The notes under the pieces were generated by a model, which saw only the letters and a list, made by a program, of their open reading frames with translations, was not told the DNA's origin and did not search any database. A DNA stretch of 64,000 nt from Aquanectria penicillioides (taxonomy: Eukaryota > Ascomycota > Sordariomycetes > Hypocreales > Nectriaceae): assembly GCA_003415625.1 (NCBI GenBank), contig PYIU01000009.1:744001-808000 (forward strand), in the 5' to 3' direction. The position numbers and the translations under genes were made by a program. Within the stretch, counting starts at the first letter, position 1; each line of letters begins with the position of its first letter. Of the stretch, positions 35,650 to 48,869 are shown one piece after another.

Positions 35650-38600
35650 TTAATTATATATATCCCTATTATAACTTCTATACTAATGCAAATTATAATA
35701 GAGATCTAAAGTGCTTCTATTATATAGAAGTAAGGCATTTTTTAAACTATTATTTACTTTTTATAGAAGATAGAAGAAAGGGATTTATAGACTATAATAG
35801 CAATATTAGCTTCATTTAAATAGAGCAATAGGAACTCTTATTACCCTTAAAACTAATATATAAGCTTACTATTAAAGAAGGAATAAAAAAAATAATTATT
35901 TTATAAATCCTAAAATTCCCTACCTTTAAGATTTATAGTTAAGCTAAGGTTATAATAGTAGATAAGCTAAATGCATAAAAATAATAAATTGCTAAAAAAG
36001 AGAAGCATTTAATTAAAGACTTCCTTAAGCGTATTAATTAACTAAAATATAGCTCCTTAATGCTTAATAGAAATTCCCTTAAGGAAACCTAAGAACCTAA
36101 AGTTAATTGCATCCTTATCGATAATTAAGCTATAAAATCAATTAACAACCCTTTTATTGCTAATATTATATTAGAAACTAATGCTATAAAATGCATAAAA
36201 GTAAAATTAAAAGAGGAATTAGCTAATTAAAAAAAGGAAAAGGGAATTTAATCTTCTATTTAAGTTATAAATAAAGAATTTATTAAAAATAAAAAGATTG
36301 CTAATATTATCCTTAAAAAAAAAAATTAAAATGCTTTTAATTAAATGCTTAAAGTTATTTAAATAAAAAAATAAATTTATAAAAAGGTAGTAAGATTAAA
36401 AGTCTAAATAACTATTAAGGACTTAATTACTTTTAACCCTCCTTTAAGTAATAATATCTTAAAGATAGTTTTTAATTATATAAAGGGAATAAAAGAAATT
36501 AAATAAATAAAACCTAAACCTTTACTAAAAAAGAAATAGATCTAATAAGCTATTAACTTAATTATAATTAATAATCTAAAAGCAATATTCTTAAAGGAGT
36601 ACTTTAATTGTATTGCTAAGCAATATAGTATTAATAGTATATTAATTAAAAAGGAATTTAAACCTTATTATATACTATTGCCTAAAGAATACCTTATTAA
36701 GGATTAAAGAAGTATTAATAAAGTTAATATTGGCTATATAATAACTAAAAGGGGAAAAGTTATATTTAATTAAATGCATTTAATAGTCTATATAAACATT
36801 TTAAACTAATAGCATTAAAGAACTTTAGCTTAATACTAAAAACTGCTAAAAATTTAAATAAAGTTAAGTAACCCTAATAGAATAACTTAAGAAGCTTTAA
36901 TGGATTTTAAGTTAAAAGGAAATATTATCTTTAATAAAATAGTATAAAAATACAAGCTAAAAGTAAAGCCTATAAAAGCTTTTACTATATCCTACTTTAA
37001 TAATTAAATTTAAATATATAAAGAAGTAAATATTAAGCTATTTCTTAAAAATGTTTAAATAGCATAAAGATTCTATATTGCTCTAAAAGAATATATTTCT
37101 ATTCCTTTTATTTTAAAAATGCCCTTTATTAAGGCTACTAAAGTTATATTTAATTATATATTTTTAAAAGGAGAAATGCTTTTATAATATTAATTTAGCT
37201 TAATTAAGATTATTATACTTACTGCTAGAAATATTAAATAGAATGCCTTAAGGAGTATAAAGACTACTTAAGGCAACTAAAAATAAGTTCCTAAAGTTCT
37301 TTTAGACTAATAGAATTATAGGGTCTAAAAGAAAATAATAATAAGTATTTAATTAAATAATTAAATAAAGTATTAATAAAAGCAATAATTTAATTAATAA
37401 TTAAAAATTAATTAAAGGTTAACTATATAGAGATAATAAAGATAAAGAAAAAGCTATAATTAACTATATATTAAAAAGGGAAGGTAGTATTTATTAATAT
37501 AATATATAAATAAAAAGCCAATAAAATATATCCTAAAGATAACATTCTATTAAATAGATTCATCCCTAAAGGGGATTTATATTAAAAGGAAAAAAGGTAG
37601 AAGAAAGTAAAGGGAGACCTTAAAGAGAAGTTTAAATACTTAAAGCTCCTAATACTTAAGTTCTTTAAAATAATCAAAAGATTAAGGCTATATAAAGAAA
37701 GACTTTAAAAAGTAATTAATTAAATAGAAAGGATCCTTATTAATAAAAAGAGAAGTATTCTTTTAAAAATTCTTTATAATAGAGAAGTAGCACTTACTTA
37801 AGATTTTAAGGAATATAAAAGACTAAACCCTAAAGTGGCCCCTCTATAGATTATTAAAATAACTAAATATAAAGCCTAATAAATAGGAAACATTTTAATC
37901 CCTAAAGGATTAAAAAAGAAGGTTATTAAATTGCTAAAAACTTAAATAAAAAAAGGAATCCTTTAAAAGTCTTATACTGCCTATTAAAACCTATATATAC
38001 TAATAGCAAAAAAGAATAGTAAACTCTATTTAATTAATTCAGCTAAAAGATATAATATATATATAATATAGAATGGATTAATTCCTTTAGGAGCTAATAA
38101 ATTTTTAGCTAAATTTAAGATATATAAAATTTTAACTCTTTTAGACTTCTTTTTAGGATATAACTAGATTTTCTTAGTAAAGAAAAGTTAGAATTTAATA
38201 ACTTTTAATATACTATTAGGGCTTTTTAAGATATGCACCTTACTATAAGGAGGAATCAATTTAATAGTATAATTCTTAAGGATTATAATTAAAATCCTCT
38301 TTAATCTATTACTAAAAGTCTATTAAGCCTTCTTAAATAATATTGCTATTAAAGGATTAAAGATTAAGTATAATAAAAAGAAGGTACTCCTTAATATATA
38401 GAGGTTTATCCTAAAGTATTTAATTAATTTAAATAAAACTCTTTTAAATATTAAGCTATTTAAGTATATAATTTCTATAGAAAAGTTAAAGTTCTATTAG
38501 TATACTATAATTATTATTAAATATTTATATAATATAGCTAAAAGGCAGCTAGTAAAGGAAAAAGTAATTAAGATTAATAAGTAAGAAAGATACTATAACC

Positions 38601-40237
38601 TAAAGTAGGTTAAAGCATTTCTAGAAATTATAGGCTATTATTAAATTTAAGTTAAAAGATATATTTAAATTGCTAGACCTTTTACCTAATTATTAAGGAA
38701 GGATGCTATATAGATATAGAATAAAGAATAAGCTAATATTATAGCAATTCTTAAAGAAAAGATAACCTTTACTTCTATTTTAGTAATATTAAACCTTTCT
38801 AAAGGATCTAAAAAGGTTATTTTTATAACTAATGCCAATAAAGAAGGCTAGGGTGCAGTATTAATGCAAATAATAGAGGGGAAGAGGCATTCAATAAGGT
38901 ATAAATCTAGTCTTTAAACTCCTATAGAATAAAGGTATAATACTATTAAACTTAAATATAAGGGCATATTATATAGGATTAAATGCCTTTATAGCTATAT
39001 ATATAAATTGCCCTTTATCTTAAAGATAGATTCTTAAGTTTTAGTCTATTAGCTTAATAGTAGGGCTAGTAATATCCTTAATATAATAGTTATCTAATAG
39101 ATTAATTATATTCTATTATTTAACTTTATTATTTAATACATTTCTAAAAATAAAAATAATATAGCTAATAGGCTATTTAAAAAAGGTCTAAAAGCATTTA
39201 ATTAAATAAACTAAAAGGCCAAAAGTAATATTAAAGAGTTTATTAATATTTATCTTAATATCATTAAGATTAAAAATAAACTAATAGAATTAAAAAAGAA
39301 TTATAATAGACCTTTATTGTAATTAGGGGAATACTTATTTTTATTAAAAAGGCTAATAGATATTACCCTATAGAATTACTAATACTTATAGCTAAAGGCT
39401 AAAAAACACTTTATAAAAGGTAGCCACTTATAGATTAAGGCTAAGGAATAGAAAGGCAACTTAAGGTTAGTTATAAAGAAGGAAGATATTTAAAAGGATT
39501 TAATTAAATTATACTATATTAATAGAGGGCATTATAATTGCAATGCTATTTATATACTCCTTTTTAAAAAGTACTATTAGTAAGGTGCAAAAAGGAGCAT
39601 TATAGAAGCTATTAGGCAGTGCCTAATATATTAGATATATATTCCTTAAAGACTAATAGAAGCCTTTATACCTATTAAACCTACCTACCTAATAATAAAG
39701 ATTTATTTTAATAAATAGTATATACCTTTTAATAAAGGATTTAAATTTATACTAAAAGCTAAATATAACCTTTATAAATAAATAAAGGCTAAATTAATCC
39801 TAAGATTAAATAATTACTATATTGCAAAATTCCTTAGAAAACTGCACTATTAGTATAAAATGCTAAAAAAAGTAATTACTAATAATAGAAAAGAGATTAT
39901 AAAAGGGATTCCTAAAGATCTTAATAGCCTTAATATAGAAATTATTAATATTTCCACTTATAACCCTAAAGTAAATAGACTTATTAAAGGTAGTTATACT
40001 ACTATAATAAGTTTCCTAAAGAAAAAGGGTAAAGAAGAAGGAAAATAAATAGATATCTTATTAATAGCTTTATTAGCTAAAAGAGTAACTATCTGCACTT
40101 TATATAAAAGATTACCTTTTTATCTACTCTATAGATAGAAGCCAGTCCTTTCTCTAAAAGTAAAAGTGCCTATATAGTAGCTAATTAAATAGAATAATAT
40201 AATCTCTATTAAGGACTTACTTAAGTAAAGGATTAGG
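35650..40237 (+). pseudogene. Element A gag-pol remnant, part 1 (broken by RIP and by element B)
   Basis: Dead polyprotein of element A. The gag zinc knuckle (CX2CX4HX4C) is at 35712-35753: the first Cys (TGC) and the His (CAT) survive, but Cys 2 and Cys 3 read TAT (Tyr). A protease-like 'ALMDF' block is near 36898-36912. Reverse transcriptase covers about 37900-38600, with 'TFNILLGLFKICTL' (the family's 'T.LG.FR..TLPQG') and the catalytic FLDD changed to FLNN at 38330-38341. RNase H is at about 38680-38960, where 'TNANKEG' stands for the family's T-D-A-S and the Asp codon became AAT. The integrase zinc region is at about 39520-39640 ('GHYNCNAIY' then 'RQCLIY'). Gln and Trp codons appear as TAA/TAG throughout. 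The frame is cut at 40237 by insertion of element B. Confidence 0.8.
40233..40237 (+). repeat. Target duplication of element B, left copy (TTAGG)
   Basis: TTAGG directly before the 5'-most B LTR. The identical five bases follow the other B LTR at 48161-48165. Five-base duplications are typical of Ty3/gypsy integrases. Confidence 0.88.
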
Positions 40238-40431
40238 TGTAAGGGTTGGCTGATTAGGGTGATATAGGATGGGTCTTTGGGTAACTTGTGTATTATATAT
40301 AAGCTTTAACTTGCTAAGTGTTAGTCTACTGCTTGGCAATATATCTTTTATCTAAGGTATGGCGGTGCACCTATATGGCTGTGCTTAAGAGCCCTGCTAC
40401 TTTACTAAAGGGGTTCCTCTATCTCTTTATA
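40238..40431 (-). repeat. Element B LTR, left copy (3' LTR of the minus-strand element)
   Basis: 194 bp, TGTAAGGG to TTATA (RIP-altered TTACA). It aligns end to end without gaps to 47967-48160. Confidence 0.92.
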
Positions 40432-43400
40432 ATTATCCCCCTTCCTTTTGAGCCTAGTCCCTTAGGCTTAAGATTACTACTGCTTGTATGTGCATTTAAT
40501 TGTTCTATAACTTATTTATATATGCGCTTGAATATTTTGCGATTGTTTATTGATTCTGCAATTATTATTTTGGATTGTGTTTGCATGATATTATTGTTCT
40601 GTATTATAACGGTCTATTTTAGTTGGCAGTGATCTACTGCAGTATAAACTGCTTTATGATATTTAGTTGGCGGCTTATTGCATGAACTTTAATCTTTTCT
40701 TTTCCTTTTTATATTTTATAATAGTTTAATTTATTTACTGTACTTTTATTAAACCTTTTATAATGTCCTTTCTTTTTTAGGCCCCTTTAGTATTAGCCTA
40801 TTAGGAATAGTACTATAGTGACCCCTTTATTGATTAGTTTATAGATAAAAGTCCTTGCTTTTATTGCCTTTTGCAAAAGTATAATAATTTTTCTTTTATT
40901 TGCTGTATTGGTTTATAGACTGCCTAATATGTGGTTTATTAAGGTGCTAATTAGTCTTGCAGTGCAGTATATTATTTAGTATTCCTTGCTTATTCCTTAC
41001 TTATTTTATTTAGATCCCTAATGAGCTTTAGCTAATTGCAGTTTAGTACTAAAATTGCCTTACTAAAGCCTACCTTGCCGATAAACCTAACTTTAATAAT
41101 AACCCTTTCTTATATATTAAGCGTTAGCGCTTTATATATGCTGCTAAGTCTGCCGCTAATGCCTAGCATTATATTTATAATGCTATTAAGAAAGGCCCCT
41201 ATTGCTATGCTATTTCTATTATACAGTCCGCCTAGTATTAACTTAAGGAAGTAGCTTTACTTTATAATCTCTTTATCCTAGATTTTTAGTCTTAGGTAAG
41301 TATTTCTTTATTGGTTATCTATTAACTATTTATTGCTAACTTATACTAGTATTAATTTATTTCTAATAGTTCTAAATATCTTTGCAATTATTTTACTTTA
41401 ATTATTTTTCTTTATGCCTATAATAATAGCTTGCTCTATAATTTAAACTATTTGCTTAGTGCTTTTTGTTATGTATATAAGACTCCTATGGATATTGCTA
41501 AGGAATATAGTCTATTTAAGTGGCTGGTTGTAATAGCCCCCTATATATTAGAAGCCTTATAGATTTATTGTAAGAATTCTGCTTTTTAGGTTACTATAAA
41601 GTATGCTAGCCGTTCCCCTATTTGCTATAGAGCTATTAGTGGCCCCCTGTCTAGTAATGTTAAGGGTTTTAGCCTTAATAAGGGAGGCAATGTTTCTAAT
41701 GGCAAGTTATTTATAGCTAGTAATGCAGGCAGTACCTCTATTTGCGCTATTAATAAGCGTGCTGCCTTTACTGTGCCTTTTGTTAAGTCTATTAAGTCTT
41801 AGGGTAAGTCTATTATTAGGCTTAAGAAGCCTATAGCCCTACTAGTTGCTTAACCTTTTATAAACGTTTAGTGCCTTGCTCTAGCTTTAGAAACTGATGC
41901 TATGGTATTGGCCTGCTTAGGCATTTCCCTTTTATTTAATAAGGATTTATATAAGGCTTTTCCTCCCCCTTCTTGGCCTCCTTTTAAGTGGCAGGCAGCC
42001 CTTGCTATTATACCGCTAATACCTATTATTAATAGTGCTGCTAGCCTATTATATGCTTAGCAATTTACTGCATTTTTTTTAACCCTAGCTTAATCTTTTG
42101 GAAGTGCATTTAACTTTACTATTAGTAGTGGCAATAATAATAATAATAATATTCCTGCTGCTATTCTTACTTATAAGGGTAAAGGCAAGTGTTTAGTAAG
42201 TGCTTATTGCTTTTTTAGTCTTATTATTGCTATGCCCCTATCTTTTTTAGCGGTCCTAAAGCCTTTTGCTTTCTCTTTCGGCCCTATAGTGAAGAAACCT
42301 AAAGTTACTTTTGCATTAAAAAAGGCTAAGGCGGCTTTTGTATTAAGGAAGGTAAGGGCTACTCTTGCTATTGCGATTTATTATAGTGCTTATTAAGTGC
42401 TAGAGAAGTCTATCTAATTGTCTATTGATTCTTGCTAATATGTTTTAGTTTCTTACTTAATAGTTAATTTAGGTATAGCGACCCTTAATGGCGCCTTTTT
42501 TATTATTATAGTGTTTTACTCTTTTTGCTGTATAGCAACCTACAATAGTATTAGATATAGTCTTTTAGTGAATTAATTAATAAATTGCTTGATCTTTTGG
42601 GTCTATTAGTTTAGTATGTGCTTATTAGCTGCTAGTTGGTTGTTTAATGCTATAGCTTATTGTTCTATTTCTAATGGACTTGCTTTACTTGCTTATAGTA
42701 TTTATATACCTTATTTTATATATTTATTAAGTAACTTAAAGGTTCTTAAGTATTGTATTTTACTGGCTATTTTAGCTATTTAATTTAGTAGAATTTATCT
42801 TCTTTTACCTTTTTATAGAATACTATTTTTTTAACCTTCTATTTATTTTCTTTATCTTTTAGCTTATAGAGGCTGGTTAATTGTTTATTGTTTGCTTAGT
42901 GCATTTCTAACTATAGTTCTAAAAGCGCTATTAAGAATACATTATGCATTTTTTAGTATTGTTTTAATAGGTATACTTAATATGCCTATTTACCGATCCT
43001 ACTAGCTATTGCAATCTTAATAAATTTTAGTGCTAGCTTTTTATTCTTAAAGTAGAAGTTTTTAGTAAATAGTTCTATTATATTTTCTTTTTTATACTCT
43101 TTAGGCATATAGTTTTTATTGTAGTATTTAGCTTAAGACTTTACTGCCTATTGCTAGCATTTTTATGCCTTATTATGCACTTATTGAATGGTTGTAATGC
43201 ATTTTGCAATGCCTTAAACTTAAGTCTTTATTTATTGCAAAATGTATTTTATAACCTTTAGGTAGTAACTATAAAGGGCTTATATTAGCAATATACTAAT
43301 AGTGCTATATTGGCTATTGTTATATGCAAATTTAGCCTTTAGGAGCTATACTGCCTATCTTTATAGTAAGCCCTTAGCGTATGCTTATAGGTACTTCTTT

Positions 43401-45349
43401 AGGACTTAATTAATGCACTTTATTTAGCCATTTATTTAAAAATAGTATACAGTAGACAGTTAATAAATAGTTGCCTATTCCTTTATTAGGTCTTTTTAAA
43501 ACTAATTAATAAAAAGCTTATCTTTATTGCTTATAATGCCTTTTAAGGTATTAAATTAGCATTTTACTTACTTATAGAGTAATTTTACTAGTTATACTAC
43601 AATAAGCAACTTTTTAATAGGAATAAATATAGTATATTTTATTATGCAATATACAATTACTAAAATTGCATTATATTTCTTGCTATTAGAGTGGGCGCTG
43701 CTAGGCAGCCCTATAATAAAATCTATACTTATTTCTTAAAATGGATGCATTAGTAATAGTAGCAATTAAAGTTGCCTATAGGGCCTATGCCTTAGCGTAC
43801 ATATGCCTTAGCATTACTAATATTGCAATATATAGTCTTTTATATCTTTTGCAATATTCTTCTAATGGAATTTTCAGCTAATAAGATCTAAAGTCTTAGC
43901 CGCTTTTATATATTTTATTTTAGGGTTATTATAGTGCCTTTATAAAATCTTTTATTTTAATGTTCTTTAGCTAGGGATTATTAGTTTCTTTTTATAGAAA
44001 AGAGTGCCTTATTTATTATAGTAATAGTTTCTTTTCTTTTTAGCTGCTAAGCAAACCTTTATTGTTTACTATTAATAAAATTTATTATTGGCCTACAGTC
44101 TATAAATAAGGTCTTTTAGCTTATAAGATAGTTGTAATAGAAATGCTGTTTTGCCCTTTATAAGTTTAATTATAACTGGGTATAGAATGTACTATTTTAG
44201 TATAGTAACCCTAGCTTTAAGTAGTTCCTTTTAGTTAGTTCTATTTACTGCTATCTGCAAAGTATAGTCCGATTGCTATATAATAGTATTACCCCCCTTT
44301 TAGGCATATATAGTAATAATAGAAATAGTTAAGCTTTAATAGTAATTGCTTAATCTAATGGTTAAATCTAGCTCTAAAGGTAAAGGCACCTTTTTTCTTT
44401 TAATTATTATAGGCTTTACTCTTTTAAGGCTAGCTCTTATGGCTTATATATATGCCCTTACGGTTAGGGTTTTGCCCTTTAAACCTACAATTATTCTATA
44501 TATGTTTAGTGGTAGCTTATCTATTAGCTAGAGTTTTACTAATAGTATAGGGATTATATCCTAATAAAAGATCTCTTTTTATATATAATCAAAATATTGG
44601 GATAGTCTATTAGCTAGGTTTAACTTTCCTAGCTAATGCTATATATTAAAGTTAAAAGGTGCTAGTTAATAGATCTAATAGGCAAGCCTTTCTTAAAGGT
44701 CCTACATTAATATAAAGACTACCCCTTTTAGGGCTTTATAGTCTATTAATATTAGAAACTTTTCTAAAAGTTCTAATAAATAGTGGCTTTAGTGCTTTAG
44801 GCTCTCTATAATAGCTAGCAGCTTCTATTGGCCTATTGCCTAATATTACTTTATATCTAAAAGCTTCTTTAATTAGTATATAATTAGTTTCTATTAGTCC
44901 CCCTTTAATTAAGATAGAATGCTAGCTATTGCTTTAGGAGATACATTTATTTTTACTTTAGTGCATAGGGTAGGGTTCTAGTATTATAAAATAATTGTAA
45001 AGCAGAAAGCCTTTTTTAGTTCTTAAAATGCCTTTTTGGCCTTTAGGCTTTAAATGAACTCTTTAGTCTTACGGCCTTTCTTACTGCCTTTTAGTATTGC
45101 TATTAATAGGCTGGTTATGCTTAAGTATTTTAGGATAAACTTCCTATAGAAGTTATAGAATTCTAGAAATACCTAAACCTCCTAATATATTTAAGGTAGC
45201 TTCTACTTAACGACTGCTTATACTTTACTTAACTTTATTTTTAAACCTTTTTAGGTTATTATATACTTTAGGAACTTAACCTTTTATTAATAGAATGCAT
45301 ATTTAAATAGCTTAATATATAATTGCATATTATAGAGTCTTTATAAGAC

Positions 45350-47690
45350 CTTTAATATATCTTTAGTATATTATTCCTTTATTTTAGAGTATATAATAAT
45401 ATTATTTAGATATACTATATAGTATATATTTAATAGACTAGTAAGTATTTAATAAATATACACTTAAAAGGTAGCTAATATATTGGTTAAGCCAAATAGC
45501 ATTACTGTATATTTAAAGTATCTATATTTTGTTTAAAATGCAGTCTTTTAGTGATTGCTAGGCTTAATGTAGATCTAATAGTAGGCATCTTAAATATTAA
45601 TCTTTAAGATCCATTTTGCATCTATTAGGCAGTTTAATAGGTCCCTTATTAATGGCAATAGATAGCAGTTCTTAATGGTTATAGCATTAAGACCTTAATA
45701 ATCTATATATAGTTATAGCGTTTTGTTTTTCTTTAGTATAAATAGTATAGGTACTTCTGCCTTGCTTATAGAGGTATTAATTTATCTATTTGCTGTGTTT
45801 TTAGCAATATACTCTCTTAGGGCTTCTATCTATTGGCTATTAGTTAAATACACTAGACTATATAGTAGCTTCTTGCCTTTCTAAAGGTTAATGCTATGCT
45901 TTACCCCCTTTAGGAGTAGTGGCTCTTTAGTGGCTTTTTTGCTAAATGTCTCTTATTTAGATTCTAGCTCTAAAGGTAGTACTCCTAAGGCTGGCTTTAG
46001 CTCTTTATCTAACTCGGCCATTAGTTGCTTGTCTGGCAATAGTATGCTATAGATATATATAACTTAAGCTTGCTTTCTATTCTATAGGAGTTTCTTAGTA
46101 AATGCTTTTAGGTTAACTAAAAATATAGGCTTATAGTTTTAGGTTGCTATTTGAATGTTAATCTTTATTTCTTCCTTCCCTATAGAGGCATTAAATAGGA
46201 GTAGGTTACTAGCCCCTTTAGGGCATGGTGTTTTAATAAATGTTTGCTAGATCTTTTAGGGAAACCCCTTTAAATAAATTAGGAAGAATATTAGTGTATA
46301 TATACTGCTAGGGGAAGTTACTCCCCCTTAAAATCTTATAAGCTAAATGCCTTTTAATCTTTAGTAGGATATAGGTCTAGCTATTTAACCAGTTTTATAT
46401 TAATAAGGTCAACTTATATATAGGTATCTATATCTATATAGACCTTAAATTTAATATGCCCTTAAAGGGCAATTGCCTTGCCTATAATAATGTTCTTAAT
46501 AGGGACTATTATTAGGTTTAATATAGAGACTTTAGCTATAGTCCCTATATCTTCTTGTTTTCTAAAGAGTCCTAAGGTTCCTTAAGTATAGTATTAATAG
46601 GTTGGATCTATATATACTTTTATGGCTAGAATAACTTTAGCTTGTAGCCTTAGTCCCTAAAACCCTTTTTAAGTATCTTACAGTCTATAGCTAGATGGCC
46701 TGACCTATTGCAGTTATAGCAATACAGTTGGTTTGACCTACTGCCTTTTGGCTTATTGCTATATAGTTGTTATTCTTAAGACTTGTTTGGGGTGTATAGA
46801 CCCTTTGGGCTGTAGAAGTTTGTACCCCCCTTAAATGAAGACCTTAGGTAACTCTTTAGGTAGGTAGATTTCTAAGGGCTATCTAATCCATTAAAGGGAT
46901 GGCTTCTCTTGCAATTCTTATTTAGAGGTTGCTTGCTTTTTTCTTTAATATAGGCCTATAGCCTCTCTGCCTTATAAGCTACCTCTTTTAGCTTTAGGAG
47001 TTTTATTTACTTGCAATTTATCTCCTTTTTTAAGGACTTCTACAATCTATAGTAGAACTAATAGGCTATATTCTTGCTTTCTCCCTTATAGTCCTTTATC
47101 CCTAACAATAGATATATTGCACTTTAGGCGCAAAAGTGATCTATTAGGGACTGATCGATAGACTATTAAAGTTCTAGCAGTTTATTTTATAATTCCCTTT
47201 CTTAAAGGTTTAAGTCTATATACTTCTTTTATATAAAATCAATAAAGTCTTTCTATAAGGGATTCTTTAGGCTCCCTTTATAGTTCCTCTATTAGGTTTA
47301 TAGGCTTAAGTTAAATTTAATTATTACCTATTGTATTTTCTATATATTAGTGTAGCCTAATTGAAGATTGTTTGCCGCTTTAATAGCTTATATTTAGTTA
47401 TTAATCTTTATGCCTATTGCATTTTCTATAAGGGTTCTATAATTATAGGATAGAGGTTTCTTATAGTCCCTCCTTAAGCTTATTGTAGGGCGTTTAATTA
47501 ATTGCTTTAGGATTTGCATTTGCGCTGTCTGCTGTTCTGCCATTATTGACTGTTGTTTGGCGAGCATTTGGATGACCTATTGTAGGGGTCCGTTTTGCGG
47601 CTTCTTTGTGTTTGGTTGCACTGGCGTCCTATATCCATCGGGCGTTCCTTAATGGCTCTATCTGCCTCGGGACATCGATCTTAAGTTGTA
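45350..47690 (-). pseudogene. Element B gag and reverse transcriptase remnant
   Basis: Minus-strand gag-pol of element B. A Gln-rich gag start lies near 47640-47490 (block 'MLAKQQSIMAEQQTAQMQ'). The gag zinc knuckle at 46721-46680 is fully intact as CX2CX4HX4C ('CYNCNRSGHLAIDC'). The reverse transcriptase on the minus strand at about 45770-45350 reads 'AEVPILFILKKN', then 'GLNAITIKN', 'DAYY', 'YTVMLFGLTN' and finally 'YLNNIIIYSK' at 45412-45398. In the last block the catalytic YLDD has become YLNN. Stops interrupt it at expected Gln, Arg and Trp positions. RNase H and integrase should follow toward lower coordinates but I could not delimit them by eye. Confidence 0.75.
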
Positions 47691-47966
47691 GCTCATTTAG
47701 TATAGGTAGTTGTAAGAGTCTATTAATGCATATTGTCTTAGACTCCTTAGGGCTTCCTTAGCTATTAGCCTATTAATAGAATCCCAATCGGTTGGTTCTA
47801 GGGGTTATTAGTATCCCCCTTTCTCTTTAAATTAAGGCATAAAATTCTTATTAGGGTCCTATTGCTAATGCATTGGCGACCCTTTAAGCTATTTATTGGT
47901 TGGTTAGGTAGTTCCTTCTATTTTATGCCGTGCTAATCACCCTATAGGGTGTAGAAGTTAAAGAAT

Positions 47967-48160
47967 TGTAAGGGTTGGCTGATTAGGGTGACATAGGATG
48001 GGTCTTTGGGTAACTTATATATTATATGTAAGCTTTAACTTACTGAGTATTGGTCTACCGCTTGGCAATATATCTTTTATCTAAGGTGTGGCGGTGCACC
48101 TATATAGCTGTGCTTAAGAGCCCTGCTACCTTATTAAGGGGGTTCCTTTATCTCTTTACA
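47967..48160 (-). repeat. Element B LTR, right copy (5' LTR of the minus-strand element)
   Basis: 194 bp, begins TGTAAGGG and ends TTTACA, followed by the TTAGG target duplicate at 48161-48165. It is the better preserved copy at its terminus. Confidence 0.92.
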
Positions 48161-48165
48161 TTAGG

Positions 48166-48700
48166 ATCCTAAAGTAAAAGTAGGAAGATATAGAAGAAGC
48201 TAGGCAATAAGTAATTGCATTCTAAAGGTCAATTACCAATAAAAAGACTAAAAAGAATTAATATAAACTGCATAAAGAGCCTTTTGCTATAGGAGATCTA
48301 GTTCTTTAGTATAATATATAGAATTAAAAGGATATATTTTGCATTATAAAGATAAAGCTGCATTAATTAGGCCCTTATAGAATTGCTAATGCATTTAATA
48401 AAATAAAGAGTTATATCCTTAATACTATAGATAGAGTTAAGCTTCCTAATACAACTTATAGTAATTGGTTAAGGAAGTTTATAGAGGATAAGGATAGATA
48501 GTAGGTAAGTAAGGATAATAAAAAGACTTTTAATGTAAGTTAGAAAGTACTATTAAGGGTAAGGAAAGAAAGGAAAGCATTTAATTAAATGTAAATTAAG
48601 TCTATAGAACAATAGGAATAGAATAAACTTAATTTAAATGCTATAAAAAGCTTAAATAATAATATTATAATATATACTTATATTAGGCCTAAAGAGATTA
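48166..48700 (+). pseudogene. Element A gag-pol remnant, part 2 (integrase C-terminus)
   Basis: Continuation of element A pol after the B insertion. The plus strand reads 'HKEPFAIGDLVL' and shortly after 'LGPYRIANAF', matching the usual order of the gypsy integrase C-terminal block (basic stretch, F..GD.VL, then GPY.I). TAA/TAG stops interrupt it. The exact end of pol is not visible; an A-rich, TAAAA-repetitive tract starts near 48890. Confidence 0.65.
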
Positions 48701-48869
48701 TTAAAGTTTAAATTCTAAAGATAAGTAGCAATTAGTAAATATAGTACTAAAATATAGTAAGCAATTAATTAAATAGTTAGTAATAGTATTAAGCTAAAAA
48801 TAGCTAGATTACTATTAAAAAAGGGGTACTAAAGGTTAAAAAGAGGGAAGTAAAGACACTAAAACTAAT

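Larger units (their letters stand above)
40238..48160 (-). mobile_element. Element B: Ty3/gypsy LTR retrotransposon nested in A
   Basis: 7923 bp element with two 194 bp LTRs (40238-40431 and 47967-48160) that begin TGTAAGGG and end TACA (TATA in the left copy), flanked by TTAGG on both sides. Coding remnants run on the minus strand, opposite to A: gag at about 47690-46600 and pol from about 46500 downward with reverse transcriptase at about 45770-45350. It is visibly less AT-converted than A and keeps many CG and TG dinucleotides. The two LTRs differ at about 16 of 194 positions, all transitions, against roughly 50 of 383 for A. This fits a later insertion into A. About 2.3 kb at the left end (40432 to roughly 42700) is not explained by gag or pol. 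Confidence 0.9.

Noticed and set aside
39860..41254. Short open frames at 39860-40048, 40318-40632 and 41036-41254
   Set aside because: They lie inside dead retroelements, cross LTR borders or use the wrong strand, and have low-complexity Leu/Ile-rich translations. They are chance gaps between RIP stops.
40233..48165. TTAGG at both ends of element B as telomere-like repeat
   Set aside because: Only one five-base copy is present at each side, exactly as a target duplication; there is no TTAGGG array.
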